Below are positions 8,620-15,575 of a stretch of DNA of 55,770 nucleotides, piece by piece (within the stretch, counting starts at the first letter, position 1; the number at the start of each line of letters is the position of its first letter). The stretch covers positions 1 to 55,770 of the forward strand of contig CAJXSW010000006.1 of NCBI GenBank assembly GCA_913060645.1. Reading direction: 5' to 3'. The notes under the pieces are model-generated. The model saw nothing but the letters and a program-made list of their open reading frames with translations, did not search any database and was not told the origin of the DNA. This DNA is from an uncultured Dokdonia sp. (GTDB lineage Bacteria; Bacteroidota; Bacteroidia; Flavobacteriales; Flavobacteriaceae). Made by a program: the position numbers and the translations under genes.

Positions 8620-8706
8620 GGGATAACAGTAGGATTATTGTGTAGACAAAGTGCTATTTTTGGCACACATATACAGTAGCGCATCATGTTAATGTTAATA
8701 TCATTC

Positions 8707-8737
8707 TTGGCAGGTGTTTAATTTGTAGTTACATTTG
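8707..8737 (+). promoter_or_regulatory. Putative promoter of the DUF1573 gene
   Basis: TTG at 8707-8709 and TACATTTG at 8730-8737 are separated by 20 bases and match the flavobacterial TTG-N(17-23)-TAnnTTTG arrangement. The ATG is at 8761. Confidence 0.6.
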
Positions 8738-8760
8738 GAATCCCTCAAATATTGAAAATT

Positions 8761-9147
8761 ATGAAAAAGGTACTATTTTTATTTGTCGCTATGCTTCTAG
8801 TAGTAAGCGTTCAAGCACAAGAGAAAAAAGCTGTAATCACTTTTGATTCAGAAGTTATAGATTATGGTGAAATAGACTACGGTGCAGACGGTGTACGTAA
8901 GTTTACTTTTACAAATACAGGAGATGATGTACTTATCGTGGCAAGAGTTTACTCTACTTGCGGTTGTACAATACCTAAAAAACCAGAAAGTCCTATTCAA
9001 CCAGGAGAAAAAGGTGAGATAGAGGTAAAGTATGACACAAAAAGAGAAGGACCTATTAGAAGAACAATAACAATTTATTCTAATGCTTCAGAAGTGCCAC
9101 AAAGTCTTAAAATTAAAGGACTGGTAAAGCCAGAAGCTGGTCAATAA
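8761..9147 (+). CDS. Secreted DUF1573 domain protein
   Basis: This 128-residue exported protein has a signal peptide (MKKVLFLFVAMLLVVSVQAQ) followed by one DUF1573 domain, an Ig-like fold common in Bacteroidota. It has the family pattern IDYGEIDYGADGVRKFTFTN, STCGCTIP with its paired Cys, and PGEKGEIEVKYDT. The function is unknown. The ATG at 8761 is chosen over an in-frame TTG three codons earlier because it directly precedes the signal peptide. It is monocistronic, with its own promoter and terminator. Confidence 0.85.
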   Translation: MKKVLFLFVAMLLVVSVQAQEKKAVITFDSEVIDYGEIDYGADGVRKFTFTNTGDDVLIVARVYSTCGCTIPKKPESPIQPGEKGEIEVKYDTKREGPIRRTITIYSNASEVPQSLKIKGLVKPEAGQ

Positions 9148-9168
9148 TTAGATCACATAAATCGTATT

Positions 9169-9197
9169 AAAGACTGCCGTAATGGCGGTCTTTTTTT
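9169..9197 (+). terminator. Terminator after the DUF1573 gene
   Basis: AAAGACTGCC (9169-9178) pairs with GGCGGTCTTT (9184-9193), with one U-G wobble, and is followed by a T-tract. Confidence 0.8.
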
Positions 9198-9201
9198 ATG
9201 C

Positions 9202-9215
9202 GCTTTCGCGAAAGC
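9202..9215. repeat. Iterated palindrome copy 4 (14 bp, intergenic)
   Basis: GCTTTCGCGAAAGC, 4 bases downstream of the terminator T-tract and 68 bases upstream of the aminotransferase start. Confidence 0.97.
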
Positions 9216-9283
9216 AAAATACCCTTGCGCACGCTTTAAAAACACCAATAAATTCCGCATTTTTGTATAAAGAAAAATACATT

Positions 9284-10474
9284 ATGCCAGCAATATCAAA
9301 GAAGGGGCTAGCAATGCCTCAATCACCTATACGTAAACTCGTACCATTTGCCGATGCGGCCAAAGCTCGAGGAATAAAAATCCACCAACTTAACATTGGT
9401 CAGCCAGATATCAAAACGCCACAAGTAGCGCTTGATGCGGTAAAAAATAATAATCTTGAGGTGCTTGCTTATAGTCATAGTGCAGGATTTCAATCTTACA
9501 GAGATAAACTTGCTTCTTATTACAGTAATCACGGTATTGATGTGACCTCAGAAGAGATAATCATTTCTACAGGAGGTTCTGAAGCATTATTGTTTGCAAT
9601 GGGAAGTGTTACAGATCCAGGTGATGAAATTATCATTCCAGAGCCTTTCTATGCAAACTACAACGGATTTGCAACTGCAAGTGGCGTGACGGTAGTTCCT
9701 GTTATATCTACATTAGAAGAAGGATTTGCATTGCCTCCTATTTCAGATTTTGAAAAACTGATATCAGACAAGACAAAGGCAATCGTTATTTGTAATCCTG
9801 GGAATCCAACAGGGTATTTATATTCTCAAGAAGAAATACGCCAACTAGCAGAGCTAGTTAAAAAGCATGATCTATTTCTTATTGCAGACGAGGTGTATCG
9901 TGAGTTTGCTTATGATGGTCACCAGCATCACTCAGTAATGAAAGAGCGAGATATAGATAATCATGCAATCATGATAGATTCTGTGTCAAAGCGTTTTTCT
10001 ATGTGTGGAGCTCGTATAGGGTGTATCGTAAGTCGCAACAAAGAACTTATGAGTACGGCTATGAAGTTTGCACAAGCACGTTTGAGTCCTCCTACATTTG
10101 CACAAATAGCATCTGAGGCAGCATTAGATACTCCGCAAAGTTATTTTGACGATGTGATTGAAGAGTATGTGTCTCGTAGAGATATTCTTGTAGCGGGACT
10201 AGAAGCTATACCGGGAGTAAAAGTAGCAAAGCCTAAAGGAGCATTTTACTGTATTGCAGAGCTTCCAATAAAAAATGCAGATGCTTTTGCACAGTGGTTA
10301 CTAGAGTCTTTTGACTTAGATGGAAGAACAATAATGGTAGCTCCAGCAGCTGGATTTTACAGTAGTGAAAACGTAGGTCTTAACCAAGTACGTATCGCTT
10401 ATGTGCTAGAAGAAAGCCACTTAAAAGATGCTGTGGCTATTTTAAAAGTTGCTCTAGAGCAATATCAAGATTAA
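9284..10474 (+). CDS. Class I/II PLP-dependent aminotransferase (aspartate aminotransferase family)
   Basis: This 396-residue fold-type I aminotransferase probably acts on aspartate or another amino acid with 2-oxoglutarate. It has the N-terminal IRKLVPFADAAKARG.., GQPDI, STGGSEALLFA, NPGNPTGY (cofactor/substrate site), DEVYREF, and the PLP-lysine motif SVSKRFSMCGARIG, plus a C-terminal Arg-containing VRIAYV. The ATG at 9284 (MPAISKKGLAM) is the natural start. A 34-codon upstream extension in frame runs through the terminator and palindrome and is rejected. Only 2 bases separate it from murB. Substrate specificity cannot be read from the sequence. Confidence 0.88.
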   Translation: MPAISKKGLAMPQSPIRKLVPFADAAKARGIKIHQLNIGQPDIKTPQVALDAVKNNNLEVLAYSHSAGFQSYRDKLASYYSNHGIDVTSEEIIISTGGSEALLFAMGSVTDPGDEIIIPEPFYANYNGFATASGVTVVPVISTLEEGFALPPISDFEKLISDKTKAIVICNPGNPTGYLYSQEEIRQLAELVKKHDLFLIADEVYREFAYDGHQHHSVMKERDIDNHAIMIDSVSKRFSMCGARIGCIVSRNKELMSTAMKFAQARLSPPTFAQIASEAALDTPQSYFDDVIEEYVSRRDILVAGLEAIPGVKVAKPKGAFYCIAELPIKNADAFAQWLLESFDLDGRTIMVAPAAGFYSSENVGLNQVRIAYVLEESHLKDAVAILKVALEQYQD

Positions 10475-10476
10475 TA

Positions 10477-11496
10477 ATGGAGGTACTAGAAAACGTATCA
10501 CTTAAGAAGTATAATACCTTTGGTATAGACGTAAACGCTCGCTATTTTGCGAGCGTTTCTTCTATTGATGTCTTAAAAGAATTGCTTGCAGATGAGACAT
10601 ATCCTAATCCTTTTATAATAGGGGGAGGGAGTAATATGCTTCTCACTAAAGATGTCGATAGGCTAGTGATTCATTGTGACCTTAAGAGTATTGAAGTGGT
10701 AGATGATACATTTACTAAAGATGAGATCTTGCTTAAGGTAGCTGGAGGAGAAAACTGGCACGAGTTTGTATTGTACTGTGTAAATCACGACCTAGGAGGT
10801 GTTGAAAATCTATCTCTTATCCCAGGTAATGTGGGAACGTCACCTATTCAAAATATAGGTGCTTACGGAGTAGAATTAAAAGATACTTTTTACTCATGTG
10901 AGGCAGTGCATAGAGCTACACAACAGGAACGTGTTTTTACACTTGAAGATTGTGCTTTTGGATATAGAGATTCTGTGTTTAAAAATGAGCTCAAAGATCA
11001 ATATGTAATTACGTCGGTGACTTTTAAACTCACAAAGAAGAATCATAAAATAAATACAGAGTACGGCGCTATTTATGACACGCTTAAAGCGAAAGAAATA
11101 ACACACCCAACCTTAGTAGATATCTCAAACGTGGTTATAGAGATACGCCAGTCTAAGTTGCCAGATCCTAAAAAGATAGGAAATAGCGGATCATTTTTTA
11201 AAAACCCAGTAATCTCTCAAGCTCAGTTTACCGAACTCAGAAAAGAGCATACCGAAATACCTTTTTATCCGATAGGTAATGAGCAAATCAAAGTTCCAGC
11301 AGGATGGCTCATTGAGCAAGCAGGTTTTAAAGGGAAAAGATTTGGAGATGCGGGTGTGCATGACAAGCAAGCGCTTGTGTTAGTTAATCATGGGAATGCA
11401 ACAGGAGCAGAAGTCTGGGGAGTTGCTATGAAAATTCAAGCAGCCGTAAATGAAATGTTTGGAATAAAGATTGTTCCAGAGGTGAATGTGATATAA
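10477..11496 (+). CDS. murB: UDP-N-acetylenolpyruvoylglucosamine reductase
   Basis: This is an FAD/NADPH enzyme that completes UDP-MurNAc for peptidoglycan synthesis. The 339-residue, type I (E. coli-like) protein has an N-terminal NTFGI, the FAD-binding GGGSNMLL, LSLIPGNVGTSPIQNIGAYG, the type I-specific YRDSVFK loop, the catalytic Ser region GNSGSFFKNP, and LIEQAGFKG. It is probably cotranscribed with the aminotransferase. A perfect 10-bp hairpin lies within its first 27 codons (10533-10558), which is unusual for coding DNA. Confidence 0.96.
   Translation: MEVLENVSLKKYNTFGIDVNARYFASVSSIDVLKELLADETYPNPFIIGGGSNMLLTKDVDRLVIHCDLKSIEVVDDTFTKDEILLKVAGGENWHEFVLYCVNHDLGGVENLSLIPGNVGTSPIQNIGAYGVELKDTFYSCEAVHRATQQERVFTLEDCAFGYRDSVFKNELKDQYVITSVTFKLTKKNHKINTEYGAIYDTLKAKEITHPTLVDISNVVIEIRQSKLPDPKKIGNSGSFFKNPVISQAQFTELRKEHTEIPFYPIGNEQIKVPAGWLIEQAGFKGKRFGDAGVHDKQALVLVNHGNATGAEVWGVAMKIQAAVNEMFGIKIVPEVNVI
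10533..10558 (+). promoter_or_regulatory. Strong hairpin inside the murB 5' coding region
   Basis: AAACGCTCGC (10533-10542), a 6-base loop, then GCGAGCGTTT (10549-10558) form a perfect 10-bp stem starting 56 bases after the murB ATG. A weak T-rich stretch follows (TTTCTTCT). It may be an intragenic attenuator or RNA stability element, or coincidence. The sequence is not related to the TTTCGCGAAA family. Confidence 0.45.
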
Positions 11497-11537
11497 GGTC
11501 AAAAGAATTAGATAACAATATAATTTTTCGAATAAAG

Positions 11538-11565
11538 AAAGAGTAGCCCGTTAGCTGCTCTTTTT
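11538..11565 (+). terminator. Terminator after murB
   Basis: AAAGAGTAGC (11538-11547) pairs with GCTGCTCTTT (11554-11563), with one wobble, and a short T-run follows. Confidence 0.8.
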
Positions 11566-11595
11566 CTATTTCTATCTTTTTGTGATTTGTACCTT

Positions 11596-11605
11596 TTTCG
11601 CGAAA
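11596..11605. repeat. Iterated palindrome copy 5 (partial, intergenic)
   Basis: The core TTTCGCGAAA and the right arm GCGTA are intact, but the left arm has changed to ACCTT. It lies between the murB and fasciclin-gene terminators. Confidence 0.9.
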
Positions 11606-11608
11606 GCG

Positions 11609-11636
11609 TAAAAAAAAGCCCCACTCGCATAGGGCT
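11609..11636 (-). terminator. Terminator of the fasciclin gene
   Basis: Read on the minus strand: AGCCC, a 10-base loop, GGGCT and a run of eight T residues, 30 bases past the fasciclin stop. Confidence 0.8.
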
Positions 11637-11665
11637 CTCTCAACTAAACTTGACTTAAGTTAATT

Positions 11666-12178
11666 CTAATTAATAGGTATCATTACTCCGTCAATCACGT
11701 GGATGGTGCCATTAGATCCTTTTAAATCTGTAGCAGTGATTGTTGCAATATTCCCTGAGCTGTCTGTGAGTATTACATTGCCATCTTTAATAGAGGCTGT
11801 GAGAATATTACCAGCAACGGTTGTCATTTTAAAGGTGCCGTCTCCTATCTTTATTTGGTCAACAATGTTATTTGCGGTCAAATAAGCTGGTATTGCGTGA
11901 TAGGTAAGCGTAGTGGATAGTATAGCTTTATTTTCTGGTTGTAAGAGGAATTGTAGTTTTCCTTGTTCAAGTTTGTCAAATGCTTCATTGGTAGGTGCAA
12001 ATATGGTATATGGACCTTTTTCTTTAAGGGTGGAAACAAGATTTGCAGCTTTTATTGTTGCAGTAAATGTTGTGTGATTTTCAGAATGTAAGATGATGTC
12101 TACTATGTCCGATTGTGCATAACTGCTCAATGAAAAGAATGAAATTACTGCAATTAAAATTATATTTTTGAGTTTCAT
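11666..12178 (-). CDS. Secreted fasciclin (FAS1) domain protein
   Basis: This 170-residue protein has a signal peptide (about 1-22, ending SYAQ) and a single FAS1 domain. The H1 motif YTIFAPTNEAFDKL and the H2-like C-terminal GTIHVIDGVMIPIN are plain. FAS1 proteins are secreted or surface adhesion-type proteins. It is transcribed divergently from the ECF sigma/anti-sigma pair at 12302-13620. This mirrors the SigK/RskA-MPT70/MPT83 arrangement of Mycobacterium tuberculosis, where fasciclin proteins are the sigma factor's targets. It is therefore likely a regulon member here; this is inference. Confidence 0.9.
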   Translation of the reverse strand: MKLKNIILIAVISFFSLSSYAQSDIVDIILHSENHTTFTATIKAANLVSTLKEKGPYTIFAPTNEAFDKLEQGKLQFLLQPENKAILSTTLTYHAIPAYLTANNIVDQIKIGDGTFKMTTVAGNILTASIKDGNVILTDSSGNIATITATDLKGSNGTIHVIDGVMIPIN

Positions 12179-12301
12179 AATAATACTTTGTTTACAGAGT
12201 TTATAGTAAAATCTTTTCCTTTCTTAATTATACGCACTAACTTGAAGTGTAGGATGGAATTGTATTCTTAAGATTTTGTTAATTCAAGAAAAACTTACTT
12301 T

Positions 12302-12856
12302 TTGAAGACATTTGTCGAAAAACATATTGTAGAACTCCTTAAGGCTGGAGATGAGCGTGCTATAGGGTTATTATATGACAACTATGCAGATGCTCTGTAT
12401 GGTGTTGCGATTAAAGTGACCCATGATGAGGAGCTTGCTCAAGACGTATTGCAAGAATCATTTGTCAAAATTTGGAAAAACGCACATAAGTATGACGCAG
12501 ATAAAGCGCGTCTGTTTACCTGGCTTTTTAGAGTAGTTCAAAACACGGCTATAGACAAGGTGCGTAGTCGTAAAAGAAAAATGAATAAAGAAGTCCAAAC
12601 AAACGATTCAAACGTATATCATTTACAGTCTACCTCGCTGGCAATAGAGCATATGGATATTCAAGAACATGCAAATGGACTTGAAGATAAATACAGAGTA
12701 GTAATTGATGCATTGTTTTTTCAAGGAATGACCCAGCAAGAGGCAAGTGAAGAGCTGAACATACCGTTAGGTACTGTGAAGTCTAGGTTAAAAATAGGCC
12801 TACGAGAACTGCGTAAACTGTTTGGAGTATTATTTTTTATGATCAGTATGTTATGA
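12302..12856 (+). CDS. ECF sigma-70 factor, SigK-like
   Basis: This 184-residue extracytoplasmic-function sigma factor has region 2 (AIGLLYDNYADALYGVAIKVTHDEELAQDVLQESFVKIW in parts, then RLFTWLFRVVQNTAIDKVRSRKR) and region 4 (FQGMTQQEASEELNIPLGTVKSRLKIGLRELRKL). The start must be the TTG at 12302, since the next ATG would cut into region 2. Its stop overlaps the start of the anti-sigma gene (ATGA), so the two are translationally coupled. With the RskA-like partner and divergent fasciclin gene it forms a cell-envelope sensing module. Confidence 0.92.
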   Translation: MKTFVEKHIVELLKAGDERAIGLLYDNYADALYGVAIKVTHDEELAQDVLQESFVKIWKNAHKYDADKARLFTWLFRVVQNTAIDKVRSRKRKMNKEVQTNDSNVYHLQSTSLAIEHMDIQEHANGLEDKYRVVIDALFFQGMTQQEASEELNIPLGTVKSRLKIGLRELRKLFGVLFFMISML

Positions 12857-13620
12857 GTGATAGAGTTTCACAATTTTTAGAGAGCGATTTATTAGAGCGT
12901 TACCTTATGGGAACTACTTCGCCTATAGAGTCTCAGGAAGCTGAGCATTATATAGCTAAGTATCCAGAGGTGAAGCAAACCTATATAGAATTACAAGAAA
13001 ATCTTGAGAATTATGCGACATCATATGCTGTAAAAGTTCCTGAGGAGTTGCGTGCTACAATCGTAAATGTAGCAAGGAATAAGCCTAAGCGTGCTTTGCC
13101 TATTCTTGCCATTACTGCATGTATGATTGCTGCATTTTTTGGGTTAGTTGCTATTATGATTTATAAGCAAAATCAAGAGTTGCTAGATGATAGAAGGTTT
13201 ACATCAAACCTGCTTGAAAACTTAAATGATGATATCGTTTCAAACAGAGAGATGTTACAATCTGTAGAGGAGCAATTTATGATTCTTAATAATACCTCAA
13301 CTCAGAAATATATTTTACAAGGTAATGTACGTGCACAGCGACTAGAGGCTGTTGCTTACGTTAACGAGCTAGAGCAGCGCTCATACATACACGTAAATAC
13401 CTTGCCTGAACTTCCAGACGAGCAAGTGTACCAGATGTGGGCATCTGTAGATGGAACGCTAGTTCCTCTAGATATTCTCAAGGTTACAAAAGATAACCTT
13501 GTAGAGATTCCTTATGAGGAACGTATGGCGAGTATTAATATTACGATAGAACCTAAGGGTGGGAGTAAAGAAGCAACACAAGCAAATGAAGTTGCTACTA
13601 TAAGTTTTGAGAATAACTAA
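12853..13620 (+). CDS. Anti-sigma factor, RskA-type
   Basis: This 255-residue inner-membrane anti-sigma factor has a cytoplasmic N-terminus (LLERYLMGTTSPIESQEAEHYIAKYPEVKQ, the zinc-less anti-sigma domain pattern), one transmembrane helix (about 79-100), a short coiled-coil-like linker and a periplasmic RskA domain. Telltale C-terminal pieces are YVNELEQRSYIHVNTLPELPDEQVYQMWA and the final beta-rich NITIEPKGGSKEAT. It presumably sequesters the sigma factor encoded immediately upstream until regulated proteolysis releases it. Confidence 0.9.
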   Translation: MSDRVSQFLESDLLERYLMGTTSPIESQEAEHYIAKYPEVKQTYIELQENLENYATSYAVKVPEELRATIVNVARNKPKRALPILAITACMIAAFFGLVAIMIYKQNQELLDDRRFTSNLLENLNDDIVSNREMLQSVEEQFMILNNTSTQKYILQGNVRAQRLEAVAYVNELEQRSYIHVNTLPELPDEQVYQMWASVDGTLVPLDILKVTKDNLVEIPYEERMASINITIEPKGGSKEATQANEVATISFENN

Positions 13621-13666
13621 GCACTTTCCTTTCTTTAAAAAACTTTTACTTCCTAATGCCTTTCTG

Positions 13667-13674
13667 TATCTTTG
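13667..13674 (+). promoter_or_regulatory. Putative -7 promoter element
   Basis: TATCTTTG matches TAnnTTTG, 15 bases before the small membrane-protein ATG at 13690. Confidence 0.55.
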
Positions 13675-13689
13675 TGCAAAATAATTGTC

Positions 13690-13887
13690 ATGGAGTTACT
13701 ATTAATAACACTAGCCCTTCTTGCACTATCCGTAGCAGGTATTGCAATCAAAATTTGGGCAAAAAAAGATGGTAAATTTGCAGGTACCTGCGCTAGTCAA
13801 AGTCCTTTTCTTAATAAGAGTGGTGAGGCTTGCGGTATGTGCGGTAAAATGCCCGAAGAAATGGGTGACTGTTCTGTAGAGAAATAA
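13690..13887 (+). CDS. Small Cys-rich membrane protein
   Basis: This 65-residue protein has an N-terminal hydrophobic segment (MELLLITLALLALSVAGIAIKIW) and a soluble tail with five Cys: CASQSPFLNKSGEACGMCGKMPEEMGDC in sections. The CxxC in ACGMCG suggests metal binding or a disulfide. Homologues of this shape occur in Flavobacteriaceae without known function. The ATG at 13690 is preferred over a TTG overlapping the promoter box. It may be the first gene of the transcript leading into the glycosyltransferase (12-base gap). Confidence 0.7.
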   Translation: MELLLITLALLALSVAGIAIKIWAKKDGKFAGTCASQSPFLNKSGEACGMCGKMPEEMGDCSVEK

Positions 13888-13899
13888 GACCTCTATCTG

Positions 13900-15015
13900 T
13901 TGGAACAAATTTTCACATTACTTTTTTATATATTTATAGGAGTCACGTTTATTAACGTGACTTTTTATGTTTTCTATTGGTTATTCGCTTTCGCGAAAAT
14001 TTCTATTACCAATACAAGTTCGCTTCCTCCAGTTTCGGTAATAGTTTGTGCCAAAAATGAGTCGGCAAATCTTCGAAAAAATATCCCAAAAATACTATCT
14101 CAAGACTATCCAGAATTTGAAGTTATTTTAATTAATGACGCATCTTCTGATGATACGGAAGATATTATGGAAGCATTTAAACTAGCCAATGTAAATGTAC
14201 AGCAGGTAAATGTGGTGAATAATGAGACTTTCTGGGGTAATAAAAAATACGCACTTACGCTTGGGATAAAACGAGCACAGCATAAGCACATGTTATTTAC
14301 AGATGCAGATTGTGTTCCCGCATCAAATCACTGGTTGCAACACATGGCTTCTTCCTTTAGTGAAGAAAAGGAAATTGTGTTAGGTTATGGAGCTTATGAG
14401 AAAATTAAAGGATCTTGGATTAATAAGCTTATAAGATTTGAAACTTTGATGACTGCTTTGCAATATTTTAGTTGGGCAAAAGCGGGTAGGCCTTACATGG
14501 GCGTAGGTCGTAACCTAGCGTATACTTCAGATGTTTTTTATGAGCAAAAGGGATTTATCAACCATATTAAAATTCAAAGTGGTGATGACGACCTGTTTGT
14601 AAACGAGGCAAGCACGCGAAAGAATACAGCTATCCAATTTTCTGCAGAATCATTTACAATTTCTACGCCTAAAAAAACTTTTGCAAGTTGGATAACTCAA
14701 AAACGTAGACACATAAGTACTGCAGTACACTATAAGTTTTTAGAGAAATCATTGCTAGCGCTATTTTATATAAGTCAGTGTTTGTTCTTAGTAGGAGCAA
14801 TTGCCCTTCTTGTAACTCAGTTTAACTGGCAGTGGGTAGCGCTCATTATTGGTGTACGTTATTTATGTGCATGGATTACTGTAGGTTGTAGCGCTGCGCG
14901 TTTGCAAGAAAAAGATTTGACTTATTTATACCCTATTTACGAGATTACGTTGGTATGTGTACAAATGAGTATCTTTATCAGTAACCTTATCACAAAACCC
15001 ACACGGTGGAAGTAA
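13900..15015 (+). CDS. Glycosyltransferase family 2
   Basis: This 371-residue membrane-linked GT-A glycosyltransferase has an N-terminal membrane helix (about 3-30), then PPVSVIVCAKNESANL, the nucleotide-binding EVILINDASSDDT, the metal-binding FTDADCVP (DxD-like), the acceptor-side GDDDLFVNE and QKRRH (QxxRW-like), and two to three C-terminal transmembrane helices. It probably transfers a sugar to an envelope lipid or polysaccharide. The TTG at 13900 is the only start that keeps the N-terminal helix. Palindrome copy 6 lies in that helix region and is read FAFAKI. It overlaps the next sigma gene by 10 bases. Confidence 0.88.
   Translation: MEQIFTLLFYIFIGVTFINVTFYVFYWLFAFAKISITNTSSLPPVSVIVCAKNESANLRKNIPKILSQDYPEFEVILINDASSDDTEDIMEAFKLANVNVQQVNVVNNETFWGNKKYALTLGIKRAQHKHMLFTDADCVPASNHWLQHMASSFSEEKEIVLGYGAYEKIKGSWINKLIRFETLMTALQYFSWAKAGRPYMGVGRNLAYTSDVFYEQKGFINHIKIQSGDDDLFVNEASTRKNTAIQFSAESFTISTPKKTFASWITQKRRHISTAVHYKFLEKSLLALFYISQCLFLVGAIALLVTQFNWQWVALIIGVRYLCAWITVGCSAARLQEKDLTYLYPIYEITLVCVQMSIFISNLITKPTRWK
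13989..13998. repeat. Iterated palindrome copy 6 (partial, in GT2 gene)
   Basis: TTTCGCGAAA with an intact left arm CGC (13986-13988) and a changed right arm. It is read in frame as AFAKI. Confidence 0.9.
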
Positions 15016-15575
15016 CCCCCGAAAAAATTATTCTAGAAATATCCCGAGCAAAAGAAGGAAAGCAAAGTGCTTTCAATTTTTTGCTTAATTCCTTTTGGAG
15101 TGAAGTATATGGATTCCAGCTCAAGCGTACTAAAAATGCTTATGATGCAGAGGATATAACCATCCAGACGTTTTCCAAAGCCTTTTCAAAAATAGATACC
15201 TATAAAGAAGAGTATAGGTTTGCCACATGGTTAATTACTATATCAAAAAATATACACATTGATATAATTCGGAAGAAGGAGTCTTCTATACGATCTCATA
15301 TTTCTGATCGTGATGACGAGCGAGTAAAGAAAGTTGCAGACTTAAATCCATCTCCAGAAGATGTACTCATAAAGGAGCAGAATTTATCTGAATTACTAGC
15401 TTATATTAAAACCTTAAAGCCTCATTATCAAGAAATCATTAATTTGCGTTACTTTCAAGAAATGAGCTATAAAGAAATGGCAGAGTATCTTGAAGAGCCT
15501 ATGAGCAATGTAAAAGTCAAGCTTCTGCGTGCTCGTAGATTACTCGCAGATGTAATTAAAACAGAAGATAATTGA
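15006..15575 (+). CDS. ECF-type sigma-70 factor
   Basis: This 189-residue sigma factor has region 2 (FNFLLNSFWSEVYGFQLKRTKNAYDAEDITIQTFSKAF, then FATWLITISKNIHIDIIRKK) and region 4 (ALKPHYQEIINLRYFQEMSYKEMAEYL type, LEEPMSNVKVKLLRARRLL). The start is GTG at 15006, overlapping the glycosyltransferase stop. The stop overlaps the TTG start of the NRAMP-like gene, so all three are tightly coupled. Unlike the first ECF factor it has no adjacent anti-sigma gene. It may control the envelope genes around it; this is inference. Confidence 0.9.
   Translation: MEVTPEKIILEISRAKEGKQSAFNFLLNSFWSEVYGFQLKRTKNAYDAEDITIQTFSKAFSKIDTYKEEYRFATWLITISKNIHIDIIRKKESSIRSHISDRDDERVKKVADLNPSPEDVLIKEQNLSELLAYIKTLKPHYQEIINLRYFQEMSYKEMAEYLEEPMSNVKVKLLRARRLLADVIKTEDN

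Noticed and set aside
9182-9283. N-terminal extension of the aminotransferase
   Set aside because: It would translate a terminator T-tract and a palindrome. The conserved protein begins at the ATG at 9284.
10533-10558. murB hairpin as another palindrome family member
   Set aside because: It has a different sequence (AAACGCTCGC arms) and a loop; it lacks TTTCGCGAAA.
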